NCBI GenBank assembly: GCA_958299035.1
Contig: CATQJL010000112.1
Coordinates: 84,090,636-84,154,635, forward strand
Source of the DNA: Cylicocyclus nassatus
Lineage: Eukaryota > Nematoda > Chromadorea > Rhabditida > Strongylidae
DNA length: 64,000 nucleotides
Reading direction: 5' to 3'
Shown here: positions 1 to 11,600 of the stretch, one piece after another
How the letters are laid out: every line of letters starts with the position of its first letter
How positions within the stretch are numbered: the first letter of the stretch is position 1
Position numbers and translations under genes: made by a program
Notes under the pieces: model-generated
Told to the model about the DNA's origin: nothing
Databases searched by the model: none
Seen by the model: the letters and a program-made list of their open reading frames with translations, nothing else

Positions 1-204
1 GTGGCATCCTGCATGAGCAATGCTCGCAGCGGCACTTTGCAAAGTGGTGCAATCACCACTTTTATCAGAGAAGTTATATATACAATGTCATACTTCAGAG
101 AAGTGATCTTGTCGGGTGCAAAAGGAAGTGTCATATCGGAGTGATGAAAGTATGAATGCGAGGCGGAAATCTTAGAGATGAAAAGTTATTGTGAATATAT
201 TATG

Positions 205-870
205 GGGAACAATTAGACAGCGGCGCTAATGAGCAGTGAAAGACGAACAGCGTTTGAGGAAGAAGGCTCAAGACTGGTTTCTGCGAAAAGAAATGAGTAC
301 CTCTATAGCACAAAGTACAACCCACACAATTAGGGAAAGAGACAAGTAAAAAAATTTTTTTCTAGCAAACTAAAATTAGCTTGCTGCATCTGCAGCACAT
401 TTTTCCTACTCTTGCATCTTGTTTCGGCACCGCGCTAGCACAATCTCTGGTATCGTTTATCTTTTCGAAGAGCTGTTTATTAGCACACTCAGAACCTGAT
501 TTCGTATAGCTCTTTCATTTTCGTTTTTTTGGGCCTTCGCAGTACTTTTGATTTTTTACTACATTTCAAATGATTCAGATATTCTCCATTAAGAGGGACT
601 TATACTTTGCAGATTTTATTATTTACTGGGTTTACTGCTGCTTTCGCAGCCGATTCTCAAATAAAGCGAAAGGACTCAAAGTTACCGATTAAATTTGTTT
701 CTCATTGTTTGTAAAAACTGCTAGTTATGCCTGATTATACCCTCAGCTTTGGTTTGACATCAGACGGCAAGTAATTAGGACGAGGTGTTATCGGTCTATT
801 TGGCAAGACAGGGCCGAAAGCAGCCGAGAATGTCAACCAGCTTGCTAAAGAAAAAGGAAAGAGGAAAAAG
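205..870 (+). pseudogene. Truncated cyclophilin pseudogene (promoter, exon 1, intron 1, exon 2)
   Basis: This stretch matches the upstream region, exon 1, intron 1 and most of exon 2 of the intact cyclophilin gene at about 31,195-31,930. Shared landmarks include the GGCGCTAATGAGC block, the TTTATCTTTTCGAAGAGC block, the signal-peptide stretch and GTTATCGGTCTATTTGGC. The exon 1 copy has lost the ATG just after TTTGCAG. The exon 2 copy has a 3-nt deletion, and the Gln codon of the parent (GGCAAG-CAA-TTA) has become TAA. Similarity stops near 870 at a transposon end. Because the intron and promoter came along, this is a DNA-level duplication, not a retrocopy. A 71-codon open frame starting near 785 is a by-product and not a gene. 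Confidence 0.85.
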
Positions 871-3490
871 GAAGAGATGCTGCATTGAACAATTCTTGAA
901 GTGCTTGCTCATCTTTATCCCACACGTTTGTATGATTGATCGAAAAAACGGAAAGAACTTTCGGAACAACCTAATATACAGGGTGTCCCAAAAAATGTGA
1001 ACACTGTTTGATCGTCAATAACTTCCTTGCTTTCATGTCTTTCGCCGAGCTTGAAGCGCCATTCTGTGGAGCGAGGTTCAACTTAGATTTTCAGCATGAA
1101 AAGAATTTCCGATCTTTCCTCATTACTGTAGGATTACGGCACAAACTTTCAGCATATTGCGCCACTGTGGAATAGGCCTTTTATTGAGAAAAATTTCAAA
1201 AATCTGGAAAATTTGTGTAGTAAAGTTTTTAGGCGGGCTGATTCTAGTACACAACTTTTTACCAGTTTTCTGAGCTCTTTTGATGGTGTAATCGGACTTC
1301 TGATGTATACTGGCAAAACAAATGTTACCCTAAAAGAAAATATAATAACTTATGAATGAAGCATCACAGTAAATTGCAAATTTCATGTATAGAATCGGCA
1401 AATTCGATTAGTTCCGGAACAAGAGTCTGGCTTGTTTGGCTTCTTCCCCTGAGGCAGAAATCGCTTTCACTTTCCTAAAATCCTTCTCAAAGGTCGTATC
1501 GTAATCCTACAGTAACGAATAAAGGTCGGTAATTCTTTCATTGCTGTAAATCTAAGTTGAACCTCGCTCTACAGAATGGCTCCTCAAGCTCGGCGAAAAC
1601 TTGAAAGCAAGAGAGTTATTAACGATCAAACAGTGTTCACATTTTTGGCTGTATTAGGTTGGTGCAAAAGTTCTTTCGTAATTTAAACAAAATTCCATAA
1701 CTTTTTGAAAACCTAATTCAATTGTTCACTTTTTCAAAAGTGGAGAAGGTTTAAGCTCCATAATGGATGTTTGAGCTGACATTGTGCAAGTTAGTCACTA
1801 AAAACGAAGCTTTCGAAAATGACGAGTCAAATTTTGCGATTTTGAGTTTGGTGATGAAACATCGCAGAGAGCCGCTAGCTAGTCCAAAAAAATCTGTAAA
1901 ATTCTCTACCCATCAAAAGTTCATATATTACCTTGGCAAACTTTAATCTCGTACAGAGATGCAAAAACAAAAAATTTTTGAAAGGTGCCGTTTTACAGAA
2001 AAAAAATCCCCTCATCGGAGTAGTTTTTACAGAAACACAGTTTGGAGCAAGAAATAAGGGTAGTGCCTATTCAGAACACTGTGACGTTTTGGAGCGCCAA
2101 ACAGTGTTTCTGTGAAAAAACTCCAGCAACAAGGGGATTTTTCCTGTAAAATGGCATTTTTCATAAATTTTTTGTTTTTACATTTCTGTGCAGATTGAAG
2201 TCTGATAAAGTAACATATGGACTTTTGATGTGTAGAGAATTTTTGCAGATTTTTTTGGACTAGCTAGCCCCTCCGTGACTTTCTAGCACCAACTTAAAAT
2301 TGCAAAGTTCAAATCGTCATTTTTGAAAACTTCGTTTTCGGTGACTAAATTGCAGAATGTTTAGCTTAAACATCTATCATCGAGCGCAGGTGTTCCTCTA
2401 TGTTTTGTTTTCTTTGTTTGTTAAAACATTAATTTAGGTCTACCCTGTGAAAAGTTATTGGACTTTGTTCAAATTACATAACTAATTCAAGAGCCTTTAC
2501 TTTTCCGAACTGTGAAATACACAACCGCTTCAAACACTGATTAATTTCCGGAATTTGAAGCTCCCAAGATCAGCTTATCATCAAGTGCTAATGTTGACAT
2601 GCACTGTGCGTTTATAGCGGTTCGAAATGTTGGATTCCGAATTCTGGGTGTCAGCCTGGACGAAGCTGGAAGCAAGAATTATAATGATTTTATCCCCAAA
2701 TACTGCACAAGTAGGAATGGAAAGAAGTCTTCCAGAAAGAGGAGAAAAAGTTGCATCAAATGACACTCTGGTTGCTCGCCGTTTATTGTTCTGTGAGAAC
2801 TGGGACGATAAAGTATAGAAATCGATAGCATCGGAAAAATATTCTCAAAAATTTTAAGAAGCTAGCTAGAAGGGCCGAAAAAAAAAACGTTGCATGTATT
2901 CTATCCATTTGTTATCAAAGCTAGTCCAAAAGTTTAAAATGAAAATTTTGAAAAGTAGCCAAACTCAAGATGGGTGTAAACGATGGGTTGGAGATCTTGC
3001 CGATTATTTGAGCGGTCATCAAAAAATTTAAACAGAGGACATAACCGTTAGAAATGGGAAGAAATTTTGCATCAAAAAAGGTTTTTTGTCTATATTTACG
3101 CTAAGTAGTTTGGGTATGGGTCTGAAATACTTTTTGAAAAATCATTATGGCAGGCATTTCACGGTACGCCATATGCCGAATTCCTGCCGTAATTTGACAG
3201 TGATAAAGAGCGTTCGATGATTCGCTTTATACCGTAAAACTAAGTTGAAGCCCTCTCTGCAATGGTACTTAAAACTTTTCGAAAGACTTCATTACAAGAG
3301 AGTTATTAACAATCACACAGTAGACACACTTTTTACACCCTGTATATATTAGGTCGTTCCGAAAGTTCTTTCGTTCCGAAAGTTTCTTCGATCAATCATA
3401 GAAACGCGGGGGATAAAGATGAGCAAGCATTTCAAGGACTATTCAATGTAGCTTTTCTTCCTCTTTCCTGCAGTTGTGCTCGGCTACCGT
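862..3490. mobile_element. Nest of mariner-type palindromic elements
   Basis: Several inverted-repeat units abut one another. A 673-nt unit at 979-1651 begins CAGGGTGTCCCAAAAAATG, ends in its inverted copy, and is flanked by TA; its arms are about 160 nt. A second palindrome starts at 1654 with TTAGGTTGGTGCAAAAG and folds on itself between about 1740 and 2370. A third unit related to the first ends near 3345 with TTTTACACCCTG. An outer pair, 862-978 and 3352-3475, forms outward-facing inverted copies with TTAGGTNGTTCCGAAAG ends. TA targets and these termini are typical of nematode Tc1/mariner elements. No transposase frame remains. Confidence 0.7.
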
Positions 3491-3999
3491 TTGCTTTTGT
3501 GGTTACTAACAAAGGAAGGATACTTGGTCGAAGTGGCGTTTCCATATGATATGTATACGATCTTATAGAGCATGGAACGCTGATTCCAAATCTGCTTTCA
3601 GTAAATCCAAAGCGCTTTTGGGAAGGGAGTTAGGGAAATTTTTTGAAGCAAAAATCCAAATGCGCGGCTTCAATAAAATCATTCAGAACTACTTGTTTGC
3701 TAATTGTAGTATTTAATCATAATCGATTTTAGGAAGTTCTAATGAGAAGGTTTCATAGTGTTTGCATATTTACGACTTCGCCAATGTGAAGGCTTTTGAA
3801 CTTGTTTTTAAAAATGCTGAAAAGCCAGCTATCGATGCCAAGAAATTGTATTTTGCAGCATTTTGTTTACTCTATTTAACTTCACAGCCTTTTCCAAAAT
3901 CCAAAGCGAAAATTTCAAAAAATAGTTGAACGTAAATGATGCCAAGAGATTTAAATGCCGTTTTGCACCAGACACCACATATTCCACTGGAACATCAAA

Positions 4000-4490
4000 C
4001 CGGCCGCGCCTAACAAGGAAAGGATACTTGGTGACCGTGGCCTTTTGAAATGAAACGTAAACCATTAAATGCATCTTGAAGCGCTGATTCCAAATCTGTT
4101 TTCATTATCTGTTGTGCGCTCTTACGAAAGAAGTTATGAGCATTTCTTGTTACCAGAATTTGCACTATTTTTGATGCAGGATTCACCAATATCGTTAGAA
4201 TGTTCGCTTACATACTACAGAAGAGCGTACAAATAAAGTAAAGCTTCATGTTGAGCTCAGGAAAACCGTCACCGATACGTCAGAGTCTAAAAAACCTGAA
4301 TACTGACGATTTCGACTGCCTAAATGTCGCAAAATCAGTATGGAAAAAAGTTCATAACTTCTTTCAGTGAGTCGTACAGCAGATAATAAACATAGATTTA
4401 GAATCCGCGTTCCAAGGCGCACCTATTGATATACATCTCATTGCAAAAGGCCACGGTCACCAAGTATCCTTCCCTCGTAAGCCGAAGGGA
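4000..4490. mobile_element. Palindromic MITE, diverged member of the 12.8/18.3 kb family
   Basis: Inverted arms of roughly 140 nt (4000-4150 and 4340-4490) share the sequence AGTATCCTTNNCTNGTNAG and the AAATCTG...GCGTT block, read in opposite directions. The arms resemble the better preserved palindromes at 12,786-13,222 and 18,271-18,722, and a further partial arm lies at 3510-3640. It has no coding capacity. Confidence 0.55.
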
Positions 4491-5600
4491 GTATAACATC
4501 ATACACGCACCAGGAGCACAGCATCCTCTTGTTACAAAACTCGTCACAATCAAAATAAGTCAGCAAGACTCTCCAGGCACATACCCACATTGGTTTTTTT
4601 ATTCAAGTTCAAATAACTATGAACCATCTCGAACTCACAACTACCAGCACAATGAGCAAGTGCAGATTCACATCATTTACAATTCAAGGATACTAATCGG
4701 GCATGCTTGGAGCCAGGATAGATTTGTGCCATAGCAGTAAGACAGACACAAAGCGGATTTCTTGTGTGCTGGACAACTTCAAATAGCACCCCGCTCCAGA
4801 CAAGGAAAACTCTCGCGGCCAAACCAAGGTTTTCATCGAATGAACAGTTGTCTGCTCGGGAGAAAATTCCACATTCTCATTACAAGTGGTCCTCGACTAC
4901 ATCATGATCAACAACTACAAACGGAAAAGGATGCAGAAGATGAGAAACGGATAAAACAGATCAATGTTTTAAGCTATGACGAAACAACAAGAAGCTGGAT
5001 GTTTTCTTAGCAAAACTCACTTTTTTGGTAATTATTTATCGCTTGATTATCATGATTTCTCTTATGATCTATTTAGCCACCGCTTTATTTCAAAAATCAT
5101 TCGAGTACAAGATATCAATAGTTTTCCGTGGAGCTTATCTATACAATATTTTCGAATTCTTTATCGATAAAATTATCGACATACCAAGATGTGACTCATG
5201 TTATTTCGAAGCGCATTTTGTTATGTTTAGCGCCTGAGTCATGCGAATTCCTCTCAAATGAAACAATAATCAACATTTTTCACTGGTATAAAAATGTTAT
5301 TTGTTGCTCTTAGGTTTTTCCCAGTAAAGACTTCTACAACACCATATTAGAGTAAGTACCTTGTTGTAGGTCTTTTCTAGAGTACCAAGTCAAATTTGTT
5401 CTGGGGTTCCAAACTCAGTTGCAAATGTGAAAGATTTAGGGTACTTTTCTCGTCTAAAACAAACTGATTGTGGTAAGTATGGATGTCTAGTGATGTAGCG
5501 ATCTCGTTTTGTTGATGCTTTTACTGTTCTTGGCAATCACATACCCCTTCTATTATAGTCGCTTATCACTTGCCATGACTCTTAGGGAATCTGTGTCTTT
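4491..5600. other. Intergenic, no gene recognised
   Basis: Small open frames exist on the plus strand near 4762-5010 and 4976-5313, but they have no recognisable domain and no convincing splice context. I see nothing else here. Confidence 0.4.
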
Positions 5601-6225
5601 ATTACATCTTATAAAGCTGAATGTGTGTCTGTATGTATGTCTATCTGTATGTATGTTCCGTCAGAAAAGAAAATTCCATTTCTCAACCGATCCGGACCAT
5701 ACTTGGCACACATACATTTCGGGGCCGGGCAGGCGTCATAGGCTATTTATCGTCATCGATCGATAGCGATTTTATTGATTCTATCGATTTTCTGCAAAGT
5801 TTGAGCTACGGGGCTGGGAGTTGGCACAAGGGAGTAATCGAGCATGCTGATTACGAATACAATATTAGTTTGTGAAATTACCCATTGGTTTTATCGAATT
5901 TATCGATTTTTTGCAAAGTTTGAGCCAGGGAGCTGGAGTTGCCACGGGAGGGGGGGGGGAGTAATCGAGCATGCTGATTACGAATACAGTATTAGTTTTT
6001 GAAATCGTCCATTATTTTATCGATTTTATTGATTCTCTGCAAAGTTTGAGCTATCGGACTGGGCGTTGGCACAGGGCGGGGGAGGGGGGTAGGTAAGCAT
6101 GCTGATTACTAACACAGCGGGAATAGGGAATTGGCATGTAGAAAAGGACACAGGGAATGGTTGTACAGGGATAGGGATGGGATCTTCATCATATAGGGCA
6201 GGGCCGGGCGGAGCCGGATAAGCCA
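5600..6225. repeat. Interspersed repeat with GTATGTAT microsatellite and ATCGAT-rich tandem units
   Basis: The block starts with a GTATGTAT-type microsatellite and then a CCGATCCGGACCAWACTTGG motif. Three imperfect tandem units of about 115-125 nt follow, each containing a TTTATCGATTTT-like run, GCAAAGTTTGAGC, GGGAGTTGGCAC and GAGCATGCTGATTACGAA. It ends near GCCGGATAAGCCAGCTAA. The same modules recur at 59,310-60,330. Class is unknown and no coding frame was seen. Confidence 0.65.
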
Positions 6226-6453
6226 GCTAAATGGAAAAGAATGAAAATCGCGGCGATTAAATCGCGACGATCACATCGCGTGAACTCTGTCCGAGACCTT
6301 AGAGGGGTTCCAATGATCAGTGGCCGAGAATATTTAGACGATAAGGCTTCGAATACCACTAATTGTCGACACGCACAATTGCCATGCGGGATTGTATCTC
6401 GAGATCAACACACCAGCACCTCAAACTTGGGTGATGAAGTCTTTACTTTACTT

Positions 6454-6649
6454 AAAGGCAGCGTCCAGGCAGATCTGCACCTATGAGGATTTTACGTAGA
6501 AAGTACTTTTGGGGCCCTAACTAAGGTTCAAGCGGCAGCGCGGGGCACTAACTGAGCTGCCGGTTGGGCAGTGGCTAGTTAAGGTCCCAAAATTACTAGC
6601 CACGTGAGGTCTCCATGTGTCCGAACTTGCCTGGACGCTCCTTTAAGGT
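6454..6649. mobile_element. Short TTAA-flanked MITE
   Basis: The left end TTAAAGGCAGCGTCCAGGCA is mirrored by TGCCTGGACGCTCCTTTAA on the right, about 195 nt apart. The interior is also partly palindromic (GGGCCCTAACTAAGG against GGCTAGTTAAGGTCCC). The element belongs to a group in this window whose ends read TTAA-AGGCA. Confidence 0.7.
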
Positions 6650-8278
6650 AAATGATGAAATGACGATCGAAGAGTTGATATAACAACATTCAAAAAAACA
6701 ACTAGTTTAATCAGTGAGTGAACAGTAAATGATATAAGAATAAATGGTTGTAAAAGTGGATATCGCTTATTGTCAAATACTTGTAAGGAAACAAAAGATG
6801 GCGAGAAAAGATAGAGTGATTGCGAGTCGTCCACAGGCCATCTGATTCGCAGCTCACCAGTTAGATAATTCCTCCTCAATGCATTCCAACCATCTGGCGC
6901 AGCTGCGTCTGAATCACTTGCTCGCACAGTGATTTGTGCCAAAGTAAAATTTCAAGAAAGTGAATGCTGTAACTGCCAAACCGTAGCATTAATGCTTATT
7001 TTTCTTGTCGTTGGCGACAATTCTAATTTACGCTTATTATGGTTATCATCTCTTTTTCGTTTCGGAACCTGCGCTTTTCGAAAGTTGATGATCATTACAT
7101 TGGGGACAAAGGGTTCACAGCTCTACCATATCGTAAACTATACCCAGTACAACTTACTCACACGCTAACTAGCGGTTGCGTCATCTCCATCCTAGTATCG
7201 ATTATTATGGCAATCATCTACTCTTATGCCTTTCTCATCTTCATCCTTTGTCTTCCTTGAGGTTTTTGTTTCTCAGCTCTCACATATTATCTATTCGAAT
7301 GTGCTCCACTGCGTCGCTCTTCGCCAGCATCAACAAGCTAAGTGTGAACCCACTCATCTCCAAGGATGTATAATCTGAAGTGAATTTTCTGAAATTCATA
7401 GGGATAGCATTTACCACAGCAAAGTGTTTTTAGCACTCTTTATCTACTGTGTGCGTTTGCACTCTTCAACCTTTCGACAATAAGGGCGAAGGGTGAAGGG
7501 ATGCGCCATCAGTGAAGTATTATATCTCCTTCGAACACTTTTCAAAGAGGTACGCGTGTCTCAAAAGCTCCGCGAAAAAGTCGATGCTTAACCTGCCGGA
7601 ATCCATCATCGACATTGGTAGTGGTAGCGCTTTTCCCTGGTATAAGTCTTGGTGTCCACCCAAAGCTTTTTTCGTACTGTTGCGTAAATCATTGCGAGAC
7701 CGTGATGAGAAGAGAACGTCTGGACAAGCGCCCGATCACTCATTCCCGTAAGAGTTTATAAGCCCTTCGGGACTCGCCTTCAACGCTCCGTGACGGCTTT
7801 AGCTTCGCACTGCCTGTATTGTTACGAAATCACTACAGCGTGTTACGCCAGTTGTATTTATGTGTAGCCACTTTGTTTTTTTATTCTTTCGCCAGCCTAT
7901 AGGATAAGTTGAATCTGTTCTCTTTTCAAAACTTAAAGACAGCATTTGTGCAAATCCGAGCAGGGTGGGAACCCTCAATCCGGTCCTCCTTCTCTTTCCC
8001 ATTAGACGGCATACCTCAAACCACAAACGTGTTTTCACATGATAAACACGATTGAACGCGTGTTCTGTTCTGTGCTGTGCTTTTGTGTACTGTGCTCATG
8101 CTTGCTTTCGACTGTGCTAGGGTCTTGACACTTGGTCAGATTTCTTAAATGAATGGTATCAAAAAAGTTTCTTTTCTACGAAATTGCGCTCATTTCATGT
8201 CTGAAGTCAGCGCTACGAAAAAAATTGGATTAAAAAGAAGAAAGTTGAGATTCTACCGTCGTATCGCGCATTCTGCTG
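6650..8278. other. Intergenic, no gene recognised
   Basis: Short open frames occur on both strands, but none carries a recognisable motif or a consistent exon chain. This interval includes the region just upstream of the TRAIP-like gene and so may hold its original promoter, now separated from the start codon by the element at 8279-8643. Confidence 0.35.
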
Positions 8279-8643
8279 TTAAAGGCATTGTTCAGGTCAA
8301 AGGAGGGTGGTGGCTTCACGCAGTACGACATGTGGTCTTGACTAACGCAACAGTTAAGTTCGATCAAAAAAGGTGTATCTGAAGCGAGAAAATAGCTTAA
8401 AAGGGGCGGTACTACGAACCGCCTCCTTGACATTTGTACGTGACTTTGTAGAATAGATCTACTGTACCCAAGTTGAACCTTGTCAAGGAGGCGGGATCGG
8501 AATACCGCCCTTTTTTTCCGAAGCGGTTTTTTCGCCTTCCACCTTTTTCAATCGAACTTGCACTGCTGTGTTAGTCTTTAGCCAGATTGTCGTATCGCAC
8601 TGAGATCTTACCACCCTCCAGTTGACTTGAACAATGCCTTTAA
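8279..8643. mobile_element. TTAA-flanked MITE directly upstream of the TRAIP-like start codon
   Basis: TTAAAGGCATTGTTCAGGTC at the left end is mirrored by GACTTGAACAATGCCTTTAA at the right end. The arms extend for about 60-90 nt (GGAGGGTGG against CCACCCTCC). A second internal inverted pair, GGGGCGGTACTACGAACCGCC and GGCGGGATCGGAATACCGCCC, sits near the centre. The right TTAA lies only 11 nt before the proposed ATG at 8655. Confidence 0.8.
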
Positions 8644-8654
8644 GAAAAGATAGC

Positions 8655-11600
8655 ATGATAGTCCATGGCATGTGCGCGATCTGCGGGGAGATATTCATTA
8701 CGAACAATTTAGCAGCTCTGCTCTGTGGACACATTTTCCATGGTGATTGTATCGAAGAGTGGTTCAAGGTAAGCAAAAAGCAGTAGCGGGCAGAGAACGG
8801 GGGCGGGAGGACGCGAATTTCTATAAAAGTTATTGACATAAAATATAAGAATGTGAAGGGCGGTTTATAGTCGTAATTTATTGAACAATTCTAAAAAAAT
8901 TTTAGAAAATAAATTAGCTTTGAGAATTTTCTTATGAATGCCACCACGTCCGGGCCCTTAGCTTGCAAAAATTTTGGGAAACATCCCGAAAAATTTTCTG
9001 GAGTGCGGCTAATACCACACATCTCTATTCACTAAACATTTCCGTCACTTCCTTCCCCTCCCCCTCCCCCCCCCCCCCCTCCCGCCCCCACCAAGCGTAC
9101 TCTAGTTTCACGAGTATAAGACGCACCTCGATTTTTGAGCGAGCCGCTCTGGATCATGTCGGAAAACGAGACTTATGCCGCAGGATACTTTCAGGCAATA
9201 TGCAGCACAGTATGTAGTTTTTTGACCACGAAGTCCTTCGGCGTGTCTGTGCTGTTTGATTTCAGAAAAAAATCCCCCGCGTCCTATGTTCGTTAAAGTA
9301 GGGTAAATCGTGGGACCGTCCCTGATAATAAGTGATTTTTCCGTTCTCTTTCTTTCAATTGAATTTTTTTCAGCATACGGAAACCCCCACTTGTCCCAAC
9401 TGTAGAGCTCACACTGCCACAAACCAAGTAGTGCGTCGCCTTTTCTTCAGTGCTTCCGATGATACAACACTCGTTGATGAACTGATGAAAACTCTCAGCG
9501 AGAAAAAGTATGCTTTCTCACGTGCTCAAGCGGAATTACGGGGACTCAAGAAAACTCTCAGTGAGAAAAAGAATGCTTTCTCACGTGCTCAGGCGGAATT
9601 ACGGGGACTCAAAAACGATTATAAAAACCTAGAAAACAAGGTAGGTCAACTTCTTTTCGAACTTTCCATTTCAATTTTTGTAGCTCGCACTGGAACTCGT
9701 CGAAAAATCTCAGCTTCTGGAGAGAGTTGTTCTGTTGCGTAGTCAGAATGACATCCAAATTAAGTTAATCCAGCACACCTTGCATTGACAAAGAGCTAAG
9801 GCAGTGCAGTTGTAGGCAGCTGGACGAAGCAAAGAATTTACAAAAAAAGCTCAAAGCAAAATTACATGAAGAGCGGAAACAACTGACGGAACTTAGGAAA
9901 AAGAAGAGCGATTTTGAAGCACAGATCAAGGTTTATAACAACTTGCGTTTTATGCATTGATGCCTTTTTTTTTTTCAGAGTATGGAAGAACAAACTAGAG
10001 TCTCAATGAAGAAGGAAAACAATTTGGAAAAACTTGTTAAGGTTTGAAGCATGCTAAAGGCAATGTCTGGCCAAAAGAGGGTTGTGGGATTTTGTTCTTA
10101 TACCAAGGATTCCTTAACCAAGAAGTAAGCGCTGCCCAAAAGTCTATAGAGATTCATTACTCGCAGAGATTGGAAGCCGTTGGGTCCAACCAAGATAATT
10201 CGTGCATGGAAGAGGCAGCAGACGATGAGAGGAGCGAAAGAGTGCTTAGAGGCAGCGTCCACCCAAAATTTCCTCTCCCATGTCTTAACTGTCGTCGGGC
10301 CGTTCCATGGCGCTGATTTCGGATACGGGGTTCGAATTACCGGAAAACTCCAAAATTGCTCCTTTCTGCATCCCTAATTTGGCAGACGTGGACGAAATCC
10401 CCGGGGCTAGTCACGTAGTATGCAACAAAACCTCGTCGTGTGCAACAGTGCCACATCACAAATTATGCGTCTCGACCTTGCTTGTTATGCTCGAACACGT
10501 TATGGGGCAATCCGTGGGTGAGCGGACCGCAAAAAAGGGGCGGAGCGCAAGAATCAGGCGGGTTTTCTTCTCGCCGTTGGGTCCAACCAAAACAGTTCGT
10601 GCATGGAAGAGGCAGCAGACGATGAGAGGAGCATAAGGCCTAAGGCATACCTCACGTGAATTGGCCAAATCGCCACTTTCACGCGACTTGGCGATTTGCC
10701 AGATTTCTACAAATTTATCGTGCGCGCTTTTCGAACGCATAGGCGGGTAGCTTGTGTAAGTTGTCGCAAATGGGTTAAGTTGTGACCGAAGGAAACGCAT
10801 TAAAGACGAATTGCAGAGAGTCACTGTTGTGCCAAATCGCGCAGCCACAGAAATCGCGCGAGGTATGCCTTAGGCCTAAGAGTGCTAGAGGCAGCGTCCA
10901 CCCAAAATTTCCTCTCTCATGCCTTAACTGTCGTCGGGCCGTTCCATGGCGCTGATTTCGGATACGGGGTTCGAATTACCGGAAAACTCCAAAATTGCTC
11001 CTTTCTGCATCCCTAATTTGGCAGACGTGGACGAAATCCCCGGGGCTAGTCACGTAGTATGCAGCAGGAAACCTCGTCATGTGCAACAATGCCACATCCA
11101 AACTATGCGTCTCGAAGTCTGGCGCGTGCCCCATGGTTGACAATTGCCCGCGCCCCGCGTGCGCGCCCGCCGGAGCCATCTATTCCTACGGCACCCGCCA
11201 TACTTGCCACTCTTGATCCGCTTGATCCGCTTAATCCGCTTGATCTGCTTGATCCGCTTGATCCGCTTGCTCCGCTTCTTGCAGGACGCGTGTAAAACGC
11301 GCGCACTCAGCAGTCTGTCATTTGGCGCCGCGTAGGTAAAAAGCAATCTCGTATAGTTGAGCAAATTCGCTGTACGTGACGCCAAATGACAGACTGCTGT
11401 GTGCGCGCGTTTTGCACGCGTCCTGCAAGAAGCGGAGCAAGCAGATCAAGCGGATCAAGCGGATTAAGCGGATCAAGCGGATCAAGAGGGGTAAGTATGG
11501 CGGGTGCCTACCGGGCTGGCTGCGCGAGCGGTTCGCGCGCGACAGCCGATTAGCGAGAGCGCGCGCATTCTTGCATGTGTGCGAAGCTGGCTTTGATGTT

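Noticed and set aside
785..1000. 71-codon plus-strand ORF
   Set aside because: It runs from decayed cyclophilin exon 2 into a transposon end and is out of the original frame.
5600..6225. CRISPR-like or satellite array
   Set aside because: Units are imperfect and contiguous without spacers, and eukaryotic context excludes CRISPR.
9684..9930. Premature stop (TGA near 9785) making the TRAIP-like gene a pseudogene
   Set aside because: An intron with a weak donor (9764-9815, GTTAAT...TTGTAG) restores the frame and the coiled-coil sequence.
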